NCBI GenBank assembly: GCA_002403095.1
Contig: DHHC01000026.1
Location: 100,784 to 161,148 of the forward strand
DNA: 60,365 bases
DNA from: Leptolinea sp. UBA4782
GTDB taxonomy: Bacteria; Chloroflexota; Anaerolineae; Anaerolineales; Anaerolineaceae
Reading direction: 5' to 3'
How positions within the stretch are numbered: the stretch's first letter is position 1; each line of letters opens with the position of its first letter. Positions 14,973-24,162 of this stretch are shown here, piece after piece. The notes under the pieces were generated by a model. The model worked only from the letters and a program-made list of their open reading frames with translations. It made no database searches and was not told the origin of the DNA. Made by a program: the position numbers and the translations under genes.

Positions 14973-15884
14973 TTATTTGCTGGTTCCCATCGACCGGTAG
15001 ATCTCCACCGCCCTTGCCAGGCGTTCATACCCCTCAGGAGATGAGGGAATGAGGTGGAACATCAACTCAGAGGCTCCCCTGGCTTCATATTCCTTTAGTG
15101 CAAGAGCAAGCTCTTGCGGGGTGCCGACCAGGTAGCCGCGTTTTTTATCCTTGTCCCAACCCGACAGATCGGGAAATGCCAGGCTGACCATGTAGGAATA
15201 TCGCAGGGTCTGCGGATCGCGCCCTTCGGCCTTGCAGGCTTTATCCATCTTCTTCTTCATCGAATCGACCGATCGGGGGATTGACATATAACCCACATTC
15301 CAGATGTCGGCATAGCGGGCGGTCAACTGGAGCATGCGCTCCCGGCTGCCGCCGATCATCAACGGCGGTCCTCCGGGCCGGGGTGAGCGCGGAGTGATCT
15401 CGCAATTGCGGGCGGTGTAATAGGTGCCGGAAAAATCTACCTTGCCCTCTTTGAGCAAGGGATGGATGATCTGCAGCGCTTCTTCAAAGCGGTCCACCCG
15501 GTGGTCAAATGGATATCCAAAAGCATCATATTCCGGCTGGTTCCAGCCCGCGCCAACGCCCAGGATCAGCCTACCGCCGCTGATCTCATCAACTGTGTGC
15601 GCCATCTTTGCCAACAGGGCCGGGTTGCGGAAGGAGTTACACGAAACCAGGGTGCCAAGGGTTACCCGTTTCGTCACCGCTGCCAGGGCGGAAAGCATTG
15701 TCCAGGATTCCCAGATCCCGGTTGTGTGGTCTTTCTTTTCGCGGTAGAGCAGGTGGTCATACACCCACAGCGCATCGAAGCCCATCGCTTCGCAATTTAC
15801 GGCAGTGTTTTTAATCTCTTCAAATGTGAATGCACGCTGCAACTGGGCAATTTCCACCAGCTGGATCACTGCACCGATTTTCAT
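14973..15884 (-). CDS. LLM-class flavin (probably F420)-dependent oxidoreductase
   Basis: A 303-residue TIM-barrel luciferase-like oxidoreductase. It opens MKIGAVIQ; ALWVYDHLL is the typical strand with the flavin-facing His, and ISGGRLILGVGAGWNQPEYDAFG is the strongest family signature. It continues with FSGTYYTARNCEITPRSP and PPLMIGGSRERML. The closest pattern is F420-dependent LLM proteins, but FMN use cannot be excluded. The substrate is unknown. AAGGAAC lies just upstream of ATG 15884. The URO-D-family gene starts upstream on the same strand with a 29-base gap, so they are probably co-transcribed. Confidence 0.85.
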   Translation of the reverse strand: MKIGAVIQLVEIAQLQRAFTFEEIKNTAVNCEAMGFDALWVYDHLLYREKKDHTTGIWESWTMLSALAAVTKRVTLGTLVSCNSFRNPALLAKMAHTVDEISGGRLILGVGAGWNQPEYDAFGYPFDHRVDRFEEALQIIHPLLKEGKVDFSGTYYTARNCEITPRSPRPGGPPLMIGGSRERMLQLTARYADIWNVGYMSIPRSVDSMKKKMDKACKAEGRDPQTLRYSYMVSLAFPDLSGWDKDKKRGYLVGTPQELALALKEYEARGASELMFHLIPSSPEGYERLARAVEIYRSMGTSK

Positions 15885-15913
15885 ATTCAGTTCCTTTCAA
15901 GCTAGTCTGTTGC

Positions 15914-16900
15914 TTACCTGCGCACCTCGGAATAAAAGGCTTCCAGGTTCTCGATGGGAGTATGCGGTGGCAGGTCGCAGCCGGAGGAGATGAAGTAATT
16001 TCGGTACTCCCGGGTTTGGTCCAGCAAATTGCGGGTCAACTGGCGCACCTCGCCCGGTGTGCCGCTGTAAAAGACGCTGGTCGGGTCAAGGTTGCCCCCC
16101 AGGATGATATTGCTGTCTACTTTTGGCAAGGCTGAGACAATGTCCATCGGTTCGCCAAAATGGAATACTTCTGCGCCGGTTTCGAGAATCTTTGGCAGGT
16201 GGACAATCTTCGCCCCGCAGTTATGGTACAGGAGGGTGAAATCATCCGTGCGGGTCGCTTCAATGATCCGGCGGATATAGGGTGATGAAAAGCGGCCCAT
16301 CCCGCGCGGTGAAAGCAGCCCGGCCGTCGGTTCAGCCATGATCACCCCTGCTGCCCCGGCTTCGCGGAATGCCCCCACATAAGCGGTAAGGAAAGCGGCA
16401 GCCTTGCTGACCAGGGCCTCCAGCGCTTCAGGGTTGCTGAGCGACATTTCGAGGGCTTCGCTCACTCCGAAAATCCGGCCTGCCAGCGAGAAAGGACCAA
16501 TCACGCCGCCCAAGATGGGAACACCCCCAGCCTGGGCAGCCAGGTTGCGCACCGTCTGGAGGTGAACGCCGGTCCTTGCAGCGCCGACTTCCGGTACAAC
16601 CAGTGCATCAATCTCTTCCGGGCTGGTTACATGGCGGCCTAAAACGGTAGGGATTTCTTCATCATCCATACGGACCGTGCAGCCAAACGCCTCAGCCTCT
16701 GCGCTCAGGTCCATGGCAGTGAGCAGGGCAATGGTGTCGAATTGCTTATGCAGCGCCAGGATGGCATCCGCCTGGACCTTGGGATCCGAGACGGCAGCCT
16801 GAACAGAAGCGCCGGTAATTTCCAATCCGGCATAAATACCGATCGGCATGGCAATACAGCGGGGTGAATCCAGCAGGTAGCGGGCAAATTTTGTTGTCAT
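15914..16900 (-). CDS. URO-D-family protein, cobamide methyltransferase type
   Basis: A 328-residue uroporphyrinogen-decarboxylase-fold protein. The H-x-C of LLYHNCGA and a later Cys in ISSGCDLPPHTP fit the zinc site of MtaA/MtbA/CmuA-like methylcobamide:thiol methyltransferases, not true HemE, which lacks this zinc site. It may therefore transfer a methyl group from a corrinoid protein to a thiol acceptor. No corrinoid protein gene is near, so the partner is unknown. A -10 box six bases before ATG 16900 indicates a leaderless start. The LLM oxidoreductase gene follows. Confidence 0.8.
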   Translation of the reverse strand: MTTKFARYLLDSPRCIAMPIGIYAGLEITGASVQAAVSDPKVQADAILALHKQFDTIALLTAMDLSAEAEAFGCTVRMDDEEIPTVLGRHVTSPEEIDALVVPEVGAARTGVHLQTVRNLAAQAGGVPILGGVIGPFSLAGRIFGVSEALEMSLSNPEALEALVSKAAAFLTAYVGAFREAGAAGVIMAEPTAGLLSPRGMGRFSSPYIRRIIEATRTDDFTLLYHNCGAKIVHLPKILETGAEVFHFGEPMDIVSALPKVDSNIILGGNLDPTSVFYSGTPGEVRQLTRNLLDQTREYRNYFISSGCDLPPHTPIENLEAFYSEVRR

Positions 16901-16906
16901 CTGTTT

Positions 16907-16912
16907 ATTATA
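16907..16912 (-). promoter_or_regulatory. leaderless -10 box for the URO-D-family gene
   Basis: Minus-strand TATAAT followed by six bases (AAACAG) and ATG at 16900. Confidence 0.65.
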
Positions 16913-17045
16913 CCCTGCCCGGTCTGCCAGCCTAACTGGACGGTAGCCGGGTTAAGGGATATTGATTCTTTGGGAACCCAGAGTAATATTCATGAATTCT
17001 CATATATTTTCCATTTTCGCAACCCGGTCAATGCAGGAGATCCCA

Positions 17046-17308
17046 ATGACAAACATGGCAATATTCGCAGAAAATCTAGGTTACCAGTATGGAGATTTAA
17101 AAGCAGTGGACGATTTCAGCTTCAGTGTAGCTGAAGGCGAGATCCTGGGTTTCCTGGGGCCGAACGGCGCTGGTAAATCCACCACTGTAAAATGCTCAGC
17201 GGGCAGCTGCGGCCAAAATCCGGTAAAGCTGCTGTGCTCGGGCTGGATATTGCCCATTTCCCCAAGCAGGTACAGGCGCCGCAGGCATTTGCAAGGAGGG
17301 TAGCATGA
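17046..17308 (+). pseudogene. ABC transporter ATPase, internally deleted and frameshifted
   Basis: The start is normal: AGGAGA, ATG 17046, then an ABC N-terminus with Walker A GPNGAGKSTT. Around 17189-17192 an A run appears one base short; restoring it continues the family sequence as KMLSGQLRPKSGKAAVLGLDI. The frame then jumps to a short tail ending RRVA and TGA at 17306. Q loop, signature and Walker B are absent, so about 200 residues are missing. The stop still overlaps the next ATG as ATGA, with GGAGGG before it, so both native ends survive around an internal deletion. Confidence 0.85.
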
Positions 17309-18370
17309 ACCTGCGGCGTGTAATGGCCATATTTGGAAAAGAAGTGCTGCAAGGGCCAAAAGACTTCATGTTCATTTTTGCCCTGATGATCCCTGTAGTC
17401 TTATCCCTTGTGCTTTCCCTGGTCTTCGGCACCTATTTCAGCAATGTATCGCGCCTGGGGATAACCGATGAAGGCTCTTCACAGGTTTCCCGGCTGGCTG
17501 CCGATAATAAGGCATTGATCGTCAAACAATACGATCCTGCTGATGACCTGCAGGCGGCGGTTGCGCGCGGCACAGTTGAAGTGGATCTGGTACTCCCGGC
17601 TGATTTTGACCAGAAGTTAAGCGCCAATACACGGGCGAAAATAAAAGTGTACGTCTGGGGGAGAGCCGTATGGATAACCGGGTGGTGATTTCGGCCGCCA
17701 TCATCCATATGATGCGCCAGGTCACCGGGGAGGAAGTTCCTGTGGATATCCAGCAAGTCTTGCTTGGCGATGCCGCCAATGTCCCGTGGCAGCAGCGCCT
17801 GCTGCCCATGATGATCCTGATGGCGGTTCTTTTATCCGGAACGATGATCCCGGCATCATCGCTGGTAAATGAAAAAGTCAAACGCACCTTATCCGCGGTA
17901 AATGCCAGCCCGGCCACCCTGTCCGAAGTGTATACCGCCAAAGGGTTGCTGGGTGTCTTGCTCAGCATGATCACCGCGCTGTTAATCCTCTTCCTCAACC
18001 GGGTGTTTGGCGGCCAATCCGGGCTGCTTTTATTGACCCTCTACTGTCAAGCATTTTCAGCGCAACCCTGGGTGTTCTTATTGGATTGCTGGTCAAGGAT
18101 GTGACTGCCCTGTTTACCGTCATGAAGAGCCTGGGGATACCCCTTTTTGCGCCAGGCATCCTGTACATCTTCCCCAACCTGCCGCAATGGATCAGTAAAA
18201 TTTTCCCGACGTATTATGCCATCCAGCCAGTGCTGGATATCACCCAGAACAATGCCGGCTTCAGCGATATCTGGTTGAGCCTGCTGCTGGTGCTGGTCTT
18301 TTCGATTGCATTCATTGGGTTGATTGGCTTTGTTACCCGCAAGCAAAATGAGTCGCTGGCTGCGGTATAA
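17305..18370 (+). pseudogene. ABC-2 type permease, frameshifted
   Basis: Three reading frames together give one ABC-2 permease of about 355 residues. The N-terminus MNLRRVMAIFGKEV with TM1 and the extracytoplasmic region lie in 17305-17660. A central part containing MILMAVLLSGTMIPASSLVNEK and VYTAKGLLGVLLSMI lies in the next frame to about 18041. The C-terminal LFTVMKSLGIPLFAPG and last helices to 18370 lie in the third. Both breaks are explained by single missing bases, one in a G run at 17657-17661 and one near 18041. Together with the gutted ATPase this exporter is not functional as written. Confidence 0.85.
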
Positions 18371-18392
18371 ACACCTGTAAGAAGATATGCAT

Positions 18393-18420
18393 ATAAGGCT
18401 GGCGAGTGTGCCAGCCTTAT
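18393..18420 (+). terminator. terminator after the ABC remnant
   Basis: Perfect 11-bp arms 18393-18403 and 18410-18420 (ATAAGGCTGGC) with a 6-base loop, followed by CATTTT. Confidence 0.65.
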
Positions 18421-18506
18421 CATTTTCCTGTGCCGCCCCGAGGTGCTTTAGTTAGTCATCCTGGGGGAGTAAACGGCCGAATGATCCCACCCTGGGCTTA
18501 AAAAGA

Positions 18507-18532
18507 GAGGCTGCCCAGTCAAGGACAGCCTC
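18507..18532 (-). terminator. terminator after galE
   Basis: Arms GAGGCTG (18507-18513) and CAGCCTC (18526-18532). Read on the minus strand the hairpin is followed by a T tract (complement of 18500-18504), suited to ending the galE transcript. Confidence 0.65.
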
Positions 18533-18554
18533 GCTTGTGTTTCTTAGGGAGAAA

Positions 18555-19568
18555 TCAATCAAACTTCAGGATACCCTGGCGAATCTCACCCCACTTGAGC
18601 GCATCACTAATGCCCTGTTCAATGGGCAGTTCAGCCTTCCAGTGCAACCAGTCCCTGGCGCGGTCAGCGCTGGCAAAGGAGCCGGCTACATCACCGGGGC
18701 GGGGCGGGGCAAAACGCTTGTTGATTTCCTGCCCATACACCTTCTCGAAGGCCTGCACCAGTTCCAGGACGGTCACACCAGAGCCGGTACCCAGGTTGAT
18801 CACCAGGTAGCTGTCTGCCGGGCTGCCGGCACGCTCAAACACCTGGTCAAAATCCACCATGGCTTTGACATGCGCCTGCGCCAAGTCCCAAACGTGGATG
18901 TAATCGCGGATACCTGTGCCGTCTCGCGTGGGCCATTCATTGCCGGTGATCTCAAAGACCGCCTGCCTGCCCTGGGCGGTATCGACCAGCTTACCCAGCA
19001 CATGCGTGGGTACCGGAACATGGATACCGCTGCGCATCTGCGGGTCAGCACCGATCGGGTTGAAATAGCGCAGGGCAATCCCTTTCATGCCGTAAGCACT
19101 GCAAAAATCCTTCAACACCATTTCCATCATGAACTTGGTGCGGGCATACGGGCTGATGGGCTTGATAGGCGCTTCTTCCGTGACCATGAAATCCGGCACC
19201 ACATCATACAGGGCGGCTGATGAACTGAACACCACCCGTTTATATCCCAGGCGCTGCAGGGTGTAAAAGAACTCAACCGATTTTGACACGTTATCCTGGT
19301 AGTACTCATACGGGCTGCTGACCGATTCGGGCACCACGATCAAGGCGGCGCAGTGCACGGTAGCATAAATGTCTGGGTGCTCGGCAAACAGCCGCTCCAC
19401 AAGGGCTGCATCGGCAATATCACCGTGATAAAAAATGCGGTTACGGGTGAACTCCACACGCCCGGTAATGAGGGAATCGAGGATGACGGGTGTATGCCCG
19501 GCATCTTCCAGGGCAGAGCAGATGGTGCTGCCGATGTAACCTGCCCCGCCAGTGATCAGGAATTTCAT
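18555..19568 (-). CDS. galE: UDP-glucose 4-epimerase
   Basis: A 337-residue extended short-chain dehydrogenase/reductase that interconverts UDP-glucose and UDP-galactose. It shows the NAD motif TGGAGYIGS at residues 6-14, the strand YHGDIAD, SSSAALYD for the catalytic Ser region and YARTK for the Tyr/Lys pair. NP(I)GADP, the domain DGTGIRDYIHVWDLAQAH and the C-terminal RPGDVAGSFAS are GalE-specific features. GGAGGAAGC lies just before the ATG. Placement next to two membrane glycosyltransferase-type genes suggests it supplies sugar nucleotides for surface polysaccharide, though sugar catabolism is equally compatible. Confidence 0.92.
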   Translation of the reverse strand: MKFLITGGAGYIGSTICSALEDAGHTPVILDSLITGRVEFTRNRIFYHGDIADAALVERLFAEHPDIYATVHCAALIVVPESVSSPYEYYQDNVSKSVEFFYTLQRLGYKRVVFSSSAALYDVVPDFMVTEEAPIKPISPYARTKFMMEMVLKDFCSAYGMKGIALRYFNPIGADPQMRSGIHVPVPTHVLGKLVDTAQGRQAVFEITGNEWPTRDGTGIRDYIHVWDLAQAHVKAMVDFDQVFERAGSPADSYLVINLGTGSGVTVLELVQAFEKVYGQEINKRFAPPRPGDVAGSFASADRARDWLHWKAELPIEQGISDALKWGEIRQGILKFD

Positions 19569-19611
19569 GCTTCCTCCAGTAAGTCCTGTGATGAGGGTAT
19601 TCTAACCGAAA

Positions 19612-21657
19612 TTACGGGTTGGCTGTGCATTCCAGTTCCTGCCGGATTGCATCGAGCAGACCTGCCGGGATGCTAGTGGCGGTATCCTGCCCGATCCGCT
19701 CCCACAGGCGGCACAGGACAGGCTTCAACAGGGGGGTAATTGCCGCTGCTTCCTGCGTTTGCTCCCGCGCTTTGTCCCACTGCCCGGTGCGGGCATAGCC
19801 CTCGATAAACACCAGACGCTCGGTTGGATCATTGGGGTAATCTCCCTGTGCAAAAGCAGTGTCTCCCAGGTCAGAAACCAGTTCCCAGTCGCCCATCTGC
19901 CGTGCCAGGTCTGCCTTTTCAAAATAGTAACACCAGCCATGCGGCGGTTCACTGCCAAAGATCTCCGGCATGGGAACGGCAGCCTGTGCGCTGTACGGTT
20001 TAATCAGATCCACCTTCGATAAACCAGCCGCCTGGCGGATGAGCAAGGGTAGCATCTGGTTGAGCGGGTCCAGGTCCGGGTCGAGCACCCGCAGGCAGCC
20101 GGGCGGGCTGTACACCAGCGCCACCAGCTGGTCAGTGCTGCCCTTAAACGCGGCGGCCAGGTAATCCTTCTCGATCGTCATACCCGGTTCCAGGTTCTTT
20201 AAGGCAGTCTCCAGGCGGATGCTGGGGTAAAAGAACATGTAATCCAGCGTTTCACTGCGGTTATTCGGGGAGTACATCCAATTGAGCGGTGCAACGAGTG
20301 AATTATCGCTGGCATACCGGATGGGCGTATCATTGGCAACGATCACGGTACCCGGTTCAATGGCTGGAGCGCGCCAGGCCATCTGCCACAGGAAATTCTT
20401 CTGCGTGTTCCAGTCGCGCCGGTATTCGGTAGCCACCACTACCTGGTACCCGGCTGCCAGGGCAACCAGCACGGCCAGGATGGCATGCTGTACCCTGCTG
20501 CCAAGCGGCAACAGGCGTACCAGCCCTGAAAGGAATAAGCTGACACCCAGGACGAAGGGCAGCGTGAACCGGCTGGAAGCAAAACTCAACCCGACGGGCA
20601 GGCTGGTCAGCCAGAACGGCCAGCCGGCGATCAGCATGCCGAACAAACCAACCAACATGAGCCCCAATGCCGTGCGGGGCTTTGCTTCAGGTTCTTCCTT
20701 CTGTTGCCAGGCAGCGGCCGCCATGCCCACCAGCAGCACCAGCAGAATCACCCCGCCGTACAGCAGGGTGGAGCGCTGGCCGAATGCTGCCGGATCGGGA
20801 AATGTGAATGGAAGAGCCCAGGCACCCAGCGTGACTTTAAAGACATCGCCCGCAATCGTCAGGAATAATTTCCAGAGAGCTGCCAGCGGCGCTGCCTGTA
20901 ATTGGTCGAGCAGCCCGATCTCGTAATTATTGGTTTGGTAATCAAAAATGAAAAAGCGCCAGACCAGGGCGCCTGCCCACACCAGCAGGAAAGGAGCCCA
21001 GCCAGCCAGCACCCGGAGGAACCGCTGCCTGCGGGTTAGTTCCTGGTCCTGCAGGCTGAGCCACATCAGCACCGGGCGCAGGAACTCGAGCAGGAAGAAA
21101 TACTCCAGCGCCAGGTGATTATAGGCTGACAGGGGCAGGGCGATCAGCAGCAGCCACCAGTTCTTTCGGGGTGTACGGACAGCCAGAATACCCAACCCAA
21201 AGGAAAGCATCAGGAAGGTGAACAGCAGGAAGAAATCACTGTAATTGATGGCGATCGGCTGCTGGTCAAAACCGGGGTAAACCGCAAACAGCAGCGCCGC
21301 CCACAGGGCAATGCTGCGCCTCTTCTGCCATGCCAGCCGGATAACCCACCACACGCTAATTGCGCTGACAGCCCGCACCAGCAGCATGAACACATGCCAC
21401 TTCCAGGGGGTGGTTCCCAGCAGCGGGATGGTGACCTGGGGGATCCAGGCGATGAACGGGCGATTGGTAGCAAAGTAGCGGGTAAGCCCCTCAGCGCCGA
21501 GCTGGGTGCGGATGAACAGGAAAGCCCAATCGTCCCAGTAAAAGCCCAGCCACGGGATTACCAGGCCGTAGGCAAGCGCACACACTAGCAGGATGACCAG
21601 CAGTTCTGCCCAGGCAGGAAGGTTGAAATTCTTCAGAGCCAGGAATCTATTCTTCAT
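19612..21657 (-). CDS. large membrane protein, GT-C glycosyltransferase-like
   Basis: A 680-residue protein with about twelve membrane helices, then a soluble C-terminal region from roughly residue 440. The first loop has GFYWDDWAFLF, an acidic loop motif resembling GT-C enzymes (dolichyl/polyprenyl-phosphate sugar users). The C-terminal part contains helical repeat-like segments (ADLARQMGDWELVSDLGDTAF, ARTGQWDKAREQ) that look TPR-like. No donor or acceptor can be assigned. ATG 21657 is chosen; it overlaps the last 11 bases of the GT2 gene upstream, which indicates coupling. Together they probably add or flip a sugar on the outer face of the membrane. Confidence 0.65.
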   Translation of the reverse strand: MKNRFLALKNFNLPAWAELLVILLVCALAYGLVIPWLGFYWDDWAFLFIRTQLGAEGLTRYFATNRPFIAWIPQVTIPLLGTTPWKWHVFMLLVRAVSAISVWWVIRLAWQKRRSIALWAALLFAVYPGFDQQPIAINYSDFFLLFTFLMLSFGLGILAVRTPRKNWWLLLIALPLSAYNHLALEYFFLLEFLRPVLMWLSLQDQELTRRQRFLRVLAGWAPFLLVWAGALVWRFFIFDYQTNNYEIGLLDQLQAAPLAALWKLFLTIAGDVFKVTLGAWALPFTFPDPAAFGQRSTLLYGGVILLVLLVGMAAAAWQQKEEPEAKPRTALGLMLVGLFGMLIAGWPFWLTSLPVGLSFASSRFTLPFVLGVSLFLSGLVRLLPLGSRVQHAILAVLVALAAGYQVVVATEYRRDWNTQKNFLWQMAWRAPAIEPGTVIVANDTPIRYASDNSLVAPLNWMYSPNNRSETLDYMFFYPSIRLETALKNLEPGMTIEKDYLAAAFKGSTDQLVALVYSPPGCLRVLDPDLDPLNQMLPLLIRQAAGLSKVDLIKPYSAQAAVPMPEIFGSEPPHGWCYYFEKADLARQMGDWELVSDLGDTAFAQGDYPNDPTERLVFIEGYARTGQWDKAREQTQEAAAITPLLKPVLCRLWERIGQDTATSIPAGLLDAIRQELECTANP

Positions 21658-22642
21658 GCAGGGTCTTGTCAGCTGCATCCCGGTATTTTGCTGCCAGCTG
21701 ATGCTTGCGCACCAGGAAAACGGGACGCCCCTTGACCTCCTGGAAGATATACCCGATATACAACCCGATGATGCCGAGCGCAACCATCAGGCTGCCGCCA
21801 ACGATCAACAGCACGAACATGGTCGAACTCCAGCCGGGCACCAGCATATCCTGCCTGCCGCTGATCCAGAACGAAAGCACATAAATACTTTCCAGCAGGG
21901 CAAGCACAAGGAAAAGAAACCCGATGGTTGTGCTGATGTAGAGTGGAACCAGCGAAAACGAGAAGACTGCATCCGTTGTGAGGCGCAGCATTTTCCGCAG
22001 GGTGTACTTGGATGTGCCAGCCAACCGCTGAGGAGGCTGGAACGGCAGGATGACCTTGCGGTAGCCTGCCCAGGCAACCATGCCGCGCAGGAAACGGTGA
22101 TGTTCCGGCATGGAATTGATGGCATTCACAACCGACCGTGTCATCAAGCGGAAATCCGCCCCGCCCGGAGTGATGTCGGTATCCCCAATCCAGTTAATGA
22201 AGCGGTAGAAGGTGCGCGAGGTCCATTGCTTAAACCCGGCTCTTCTCTCCTCGACCCGCTGTGTCAGCACCAACTCATACCCCTGCTCAGCCAGCGCCAG
22301 CATTTCCTTTATCAGGGCGGGCGGGTGTTGCCCGTCCCCGTCCATGGTGATGACGTAATCACCGATGGCATGTGCCATACCGGCGGTCAGGGCTGCCTGG
22401 TGGCCGAAGTTGCGGCTGAGCTCCAGCACCTCGACCCTCGGATTGGCGGACTGCAGATCCTCCAGGATGGCGGAAGTCTGGTCGCTTGAACCGTCATTGA
22501 CATACAGGATATGGAATTCGTAAGGCAGCCCTTCCAGCGCTCCAACCAACCCGGCATGGAAGGCAGGCAGGGCTTCCTGTTCATTAAATACCGGGACCAC
22601 AATACTCACCAACCTGTTTTGAGCAGCCATCGATTTTCCCAT
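21647..22642 (-). CDS. GT2 polyprenyl-phosphate glycosyltransferase (GtrB/DPM1-like)
   Basis: A 331-residue family 2 glycosyltransferase. The N-terminal GT-A domain begins VSIVVPVFNEQEALPAF, with NDGSSD for nucleotide binding and MDGDGQHPP for the DxD metal site. GGADFRLMTRSVV and FLRGMVAWAGYR are typical of GtrB/ArnC/Dpm1. Two C-terminal membrane helices around 230-300 anchor it. It should load a sugar onto polyprenyl phosphate, for use by the GT-C-like protein encoded next. The start may be ATG 22642 or ATG 22630, four codons later. A -10-like TATAAT lies at 22667-22672 on this strand. Confidence 0.88.
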   Translation of the reverse strand: MGKSMAAQNRLVSIVVPVFNEQEALPAFHAGLVGALEGLPYEFHILYVNDGSSDQTSAILEDLQSANPRVEVLELSRNFGHQAALTAGMAHAIGDYVITMDGDGQHPPALIKEMLALAEQGYELVLTQRVEERRAGFKQWTSRTFYRFINWIGDTDITPGGADFRLMTRSVVNAINSMPEHHRFLRGMVAWAGYRKVILPFQPPQRLAGTSKYTLRKMLRLTTDAVFSFSLVPLYISTTIGFLFLVLALLESIYVLSFWISGRQDMLVPGWSSTMFVLLIVGGSLMVALGIIGLYIGYIFQEVKGRPVFLVRKHQLAAKYRDAADKTLHEE

Positions 22643-22757
22643 TCTTTCCTGGTAAGGTATAAGAATATTATATCGAATAACCACCGGGCTGTTAGCGGGC
22701 TGCTGAATCTCAAGTAAAATCAGAGGATAGCTAGTATACCTACTCCAGGAGAAAAAC

Positions 22758-24134
22758 ATGCCCATTCCATTCGTTGAGCCCTTCCGCATTAAGATGGTTG
22801 AACCGATCCGCATGACCACCCGGGAAGAACGCCTGGGTATCCTCTCGCGGGCAACCCTCAACCTGTTTAAGGTCAAAGCGGATGATATCTTTATCGATTT
22901 GTTGACCGATAGTGGTACCAACGCCATGAGCGACCAGCAGTGGAGCGCCATGATGCAGGGGGACGAGTCGTATGCGGGCGCCCGCAGCTACTACCGCCTT
23001 AAGGATGCGATCGAAGACATCATGGGTTTCCCCTTGTTCATCCCCACCCACCAGGGCAGGGCGGCAGAGGGCACCCTCTTCTCAGTTATGGTAAAGCCGG
23101 GCGATGTGGTTCCCAGCAACCGCCATTTCGACACCACCATGGGCAATCTGCTTGAACTTAAGGCCCGTCCTGTCGACCTGGTAGTGCCGGAGGCAGCCGA
23201 CACCAGCCTGGACGCACCATTCAAGGGCAATATGGACCTGAAAAAGCTGGAAGAATTCATCCAGCAGACCGGCCAGGAGAACATCCCGCTGGGGATGCTG
23301 ACCATCACCAACAATACCGCAGCGGGACAGCCGGTTTCCATGGAAAACATCCGCGGTACCGCGGAAATTTACCGCAAGTACGGCATCCCATTCTTCATCG
23401 ATGCCTGCCGCTTTGCCGAGAATGCCTTTTTCATCCAGCAGCGCGAACCCGGATACGCCGGCAAGTCCATCAAGGAAATCTGCCGCGAGATCTTCGCCCT
23501 GGTCGACGGCTGCACCATGAGCGCTAAAAAAGACGCCATTGTCAACATCGGGGGCTTCATCGGGCTGCGCGACCCCGGGCTGTTTGAACAGCTTTCCGGC
23601 AAGCTCATCCTGCACGAAGGGTTTATCACCTACGGCGGACTGGCCGGGCGCGACCTGGAGGCGATCGCCCAGGGGCTTTACGAGGCAACCGATGCGGAGT
23701 ACCTGAAATACCGCATCCTGCATACACAGTATCTTGGCGATGTGCTGGAACAGGCAGGCATGCCGATCTACCGCCCCACCGGTGGGCATGCTGTGTACAT
23801 CAACGCCGGTGCTGTCCTTCCCCATATTTCCCCATCCCGCTTCCCGGGAGTGGCCCTGGCAAACTCTTTTTATATTGAAGGCGGGGTGCGAACGGTGGAA
23901 ATTGGCAGCCTGTCATTCGAGCATGTTGACCCGGTTACCAATGAAAACGTTGTACCGGACCTGGAGCTGGTGCGGCTTGCCATCCCACGCCGGGTGTACA
24001 CCCGCAGCCACCTGGATTATGTCGGCGAGATCGCCGGGGAAGTCTTTGCACAACGCGACAGGATCCGCGGTCTACAGGTAGTTGAAGCGCCTGCGCTGCT
24101 GCGGCACTTCCTGGCAAAACTGGCAGAAGTATAA
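22758..24134 (+). CDS. tnaA: tryptophanase
   Basis: A 458-residue PLP enzyme of the beta-eliminating lyase family, splitting tryptophan into indole, pyruvate and ammonia. The PLP lysine lies in MSAKKDAIVNIGGF (about K257), and the aspartate pairing with the pyridine nitrogen lies in FFIDACRFAENA. Tryptophanase is favoured over tyrosine phenol-lyase by SNRHFDTT (Asp where TPL has Thr), by GGHAVYINAGAVLPHI, and by IEGGVRTVEIGSL; TPL has an Arg in the second region. AGGAG precedes ATG 22758. No tnaC-like leader peptide or tryptophan permease gene is adjacent. Confidence 0.88.
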   Translation: MPIPFVEPFRIKMVEPIRMTTREERLGILSRATLNLFKVKADDIFIDLLTDSGTNAMSDQQWSAMMQGDESYAGARSYYRLKDAIEDIMGFPLFIPTHQGRAAEGTLFSVMVKPGDVVPSNRHFDTTMGNLLELKARPVDLVVPEAADTSLDAPFKGNMDLKKLEEFIQQTGQENIPLGMLTITNNTAAGQPVSMENIRGTAEIYRKYGIPFFIDACRFAENAFFIQQREPGYAGKSIKEICREIFALVDGCTMSAKKDAIVNIGGFIGLRDPGLFEQLSGKLILHEGFITYGGLAGRDLEAIAQGLYEATDAEYLKYRILHTQYLGDVLEQAGMPIYRPTGGHAVYINAGAVLPHISPSRFPGVALANSFYIEGGVRTVEIGSLSFEHVDPVTNENVVPDLELVRLAIPRRVYTRSHLDYVGEIAGEVFAQRDRIRGLQVVEAPALLRHFLAKLAEV

Positions 24135-24162
24135 CGGGAAATTTTGATGGATATTCCGTCCC

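Noticed and set aside
22740..23825. Long open frames antisense to tryptophanase
   Set aside because: They carry no recognisable domain and arise from the GC-rich codon pattern of tnaA; the same holds for most long antisense frames in the window.
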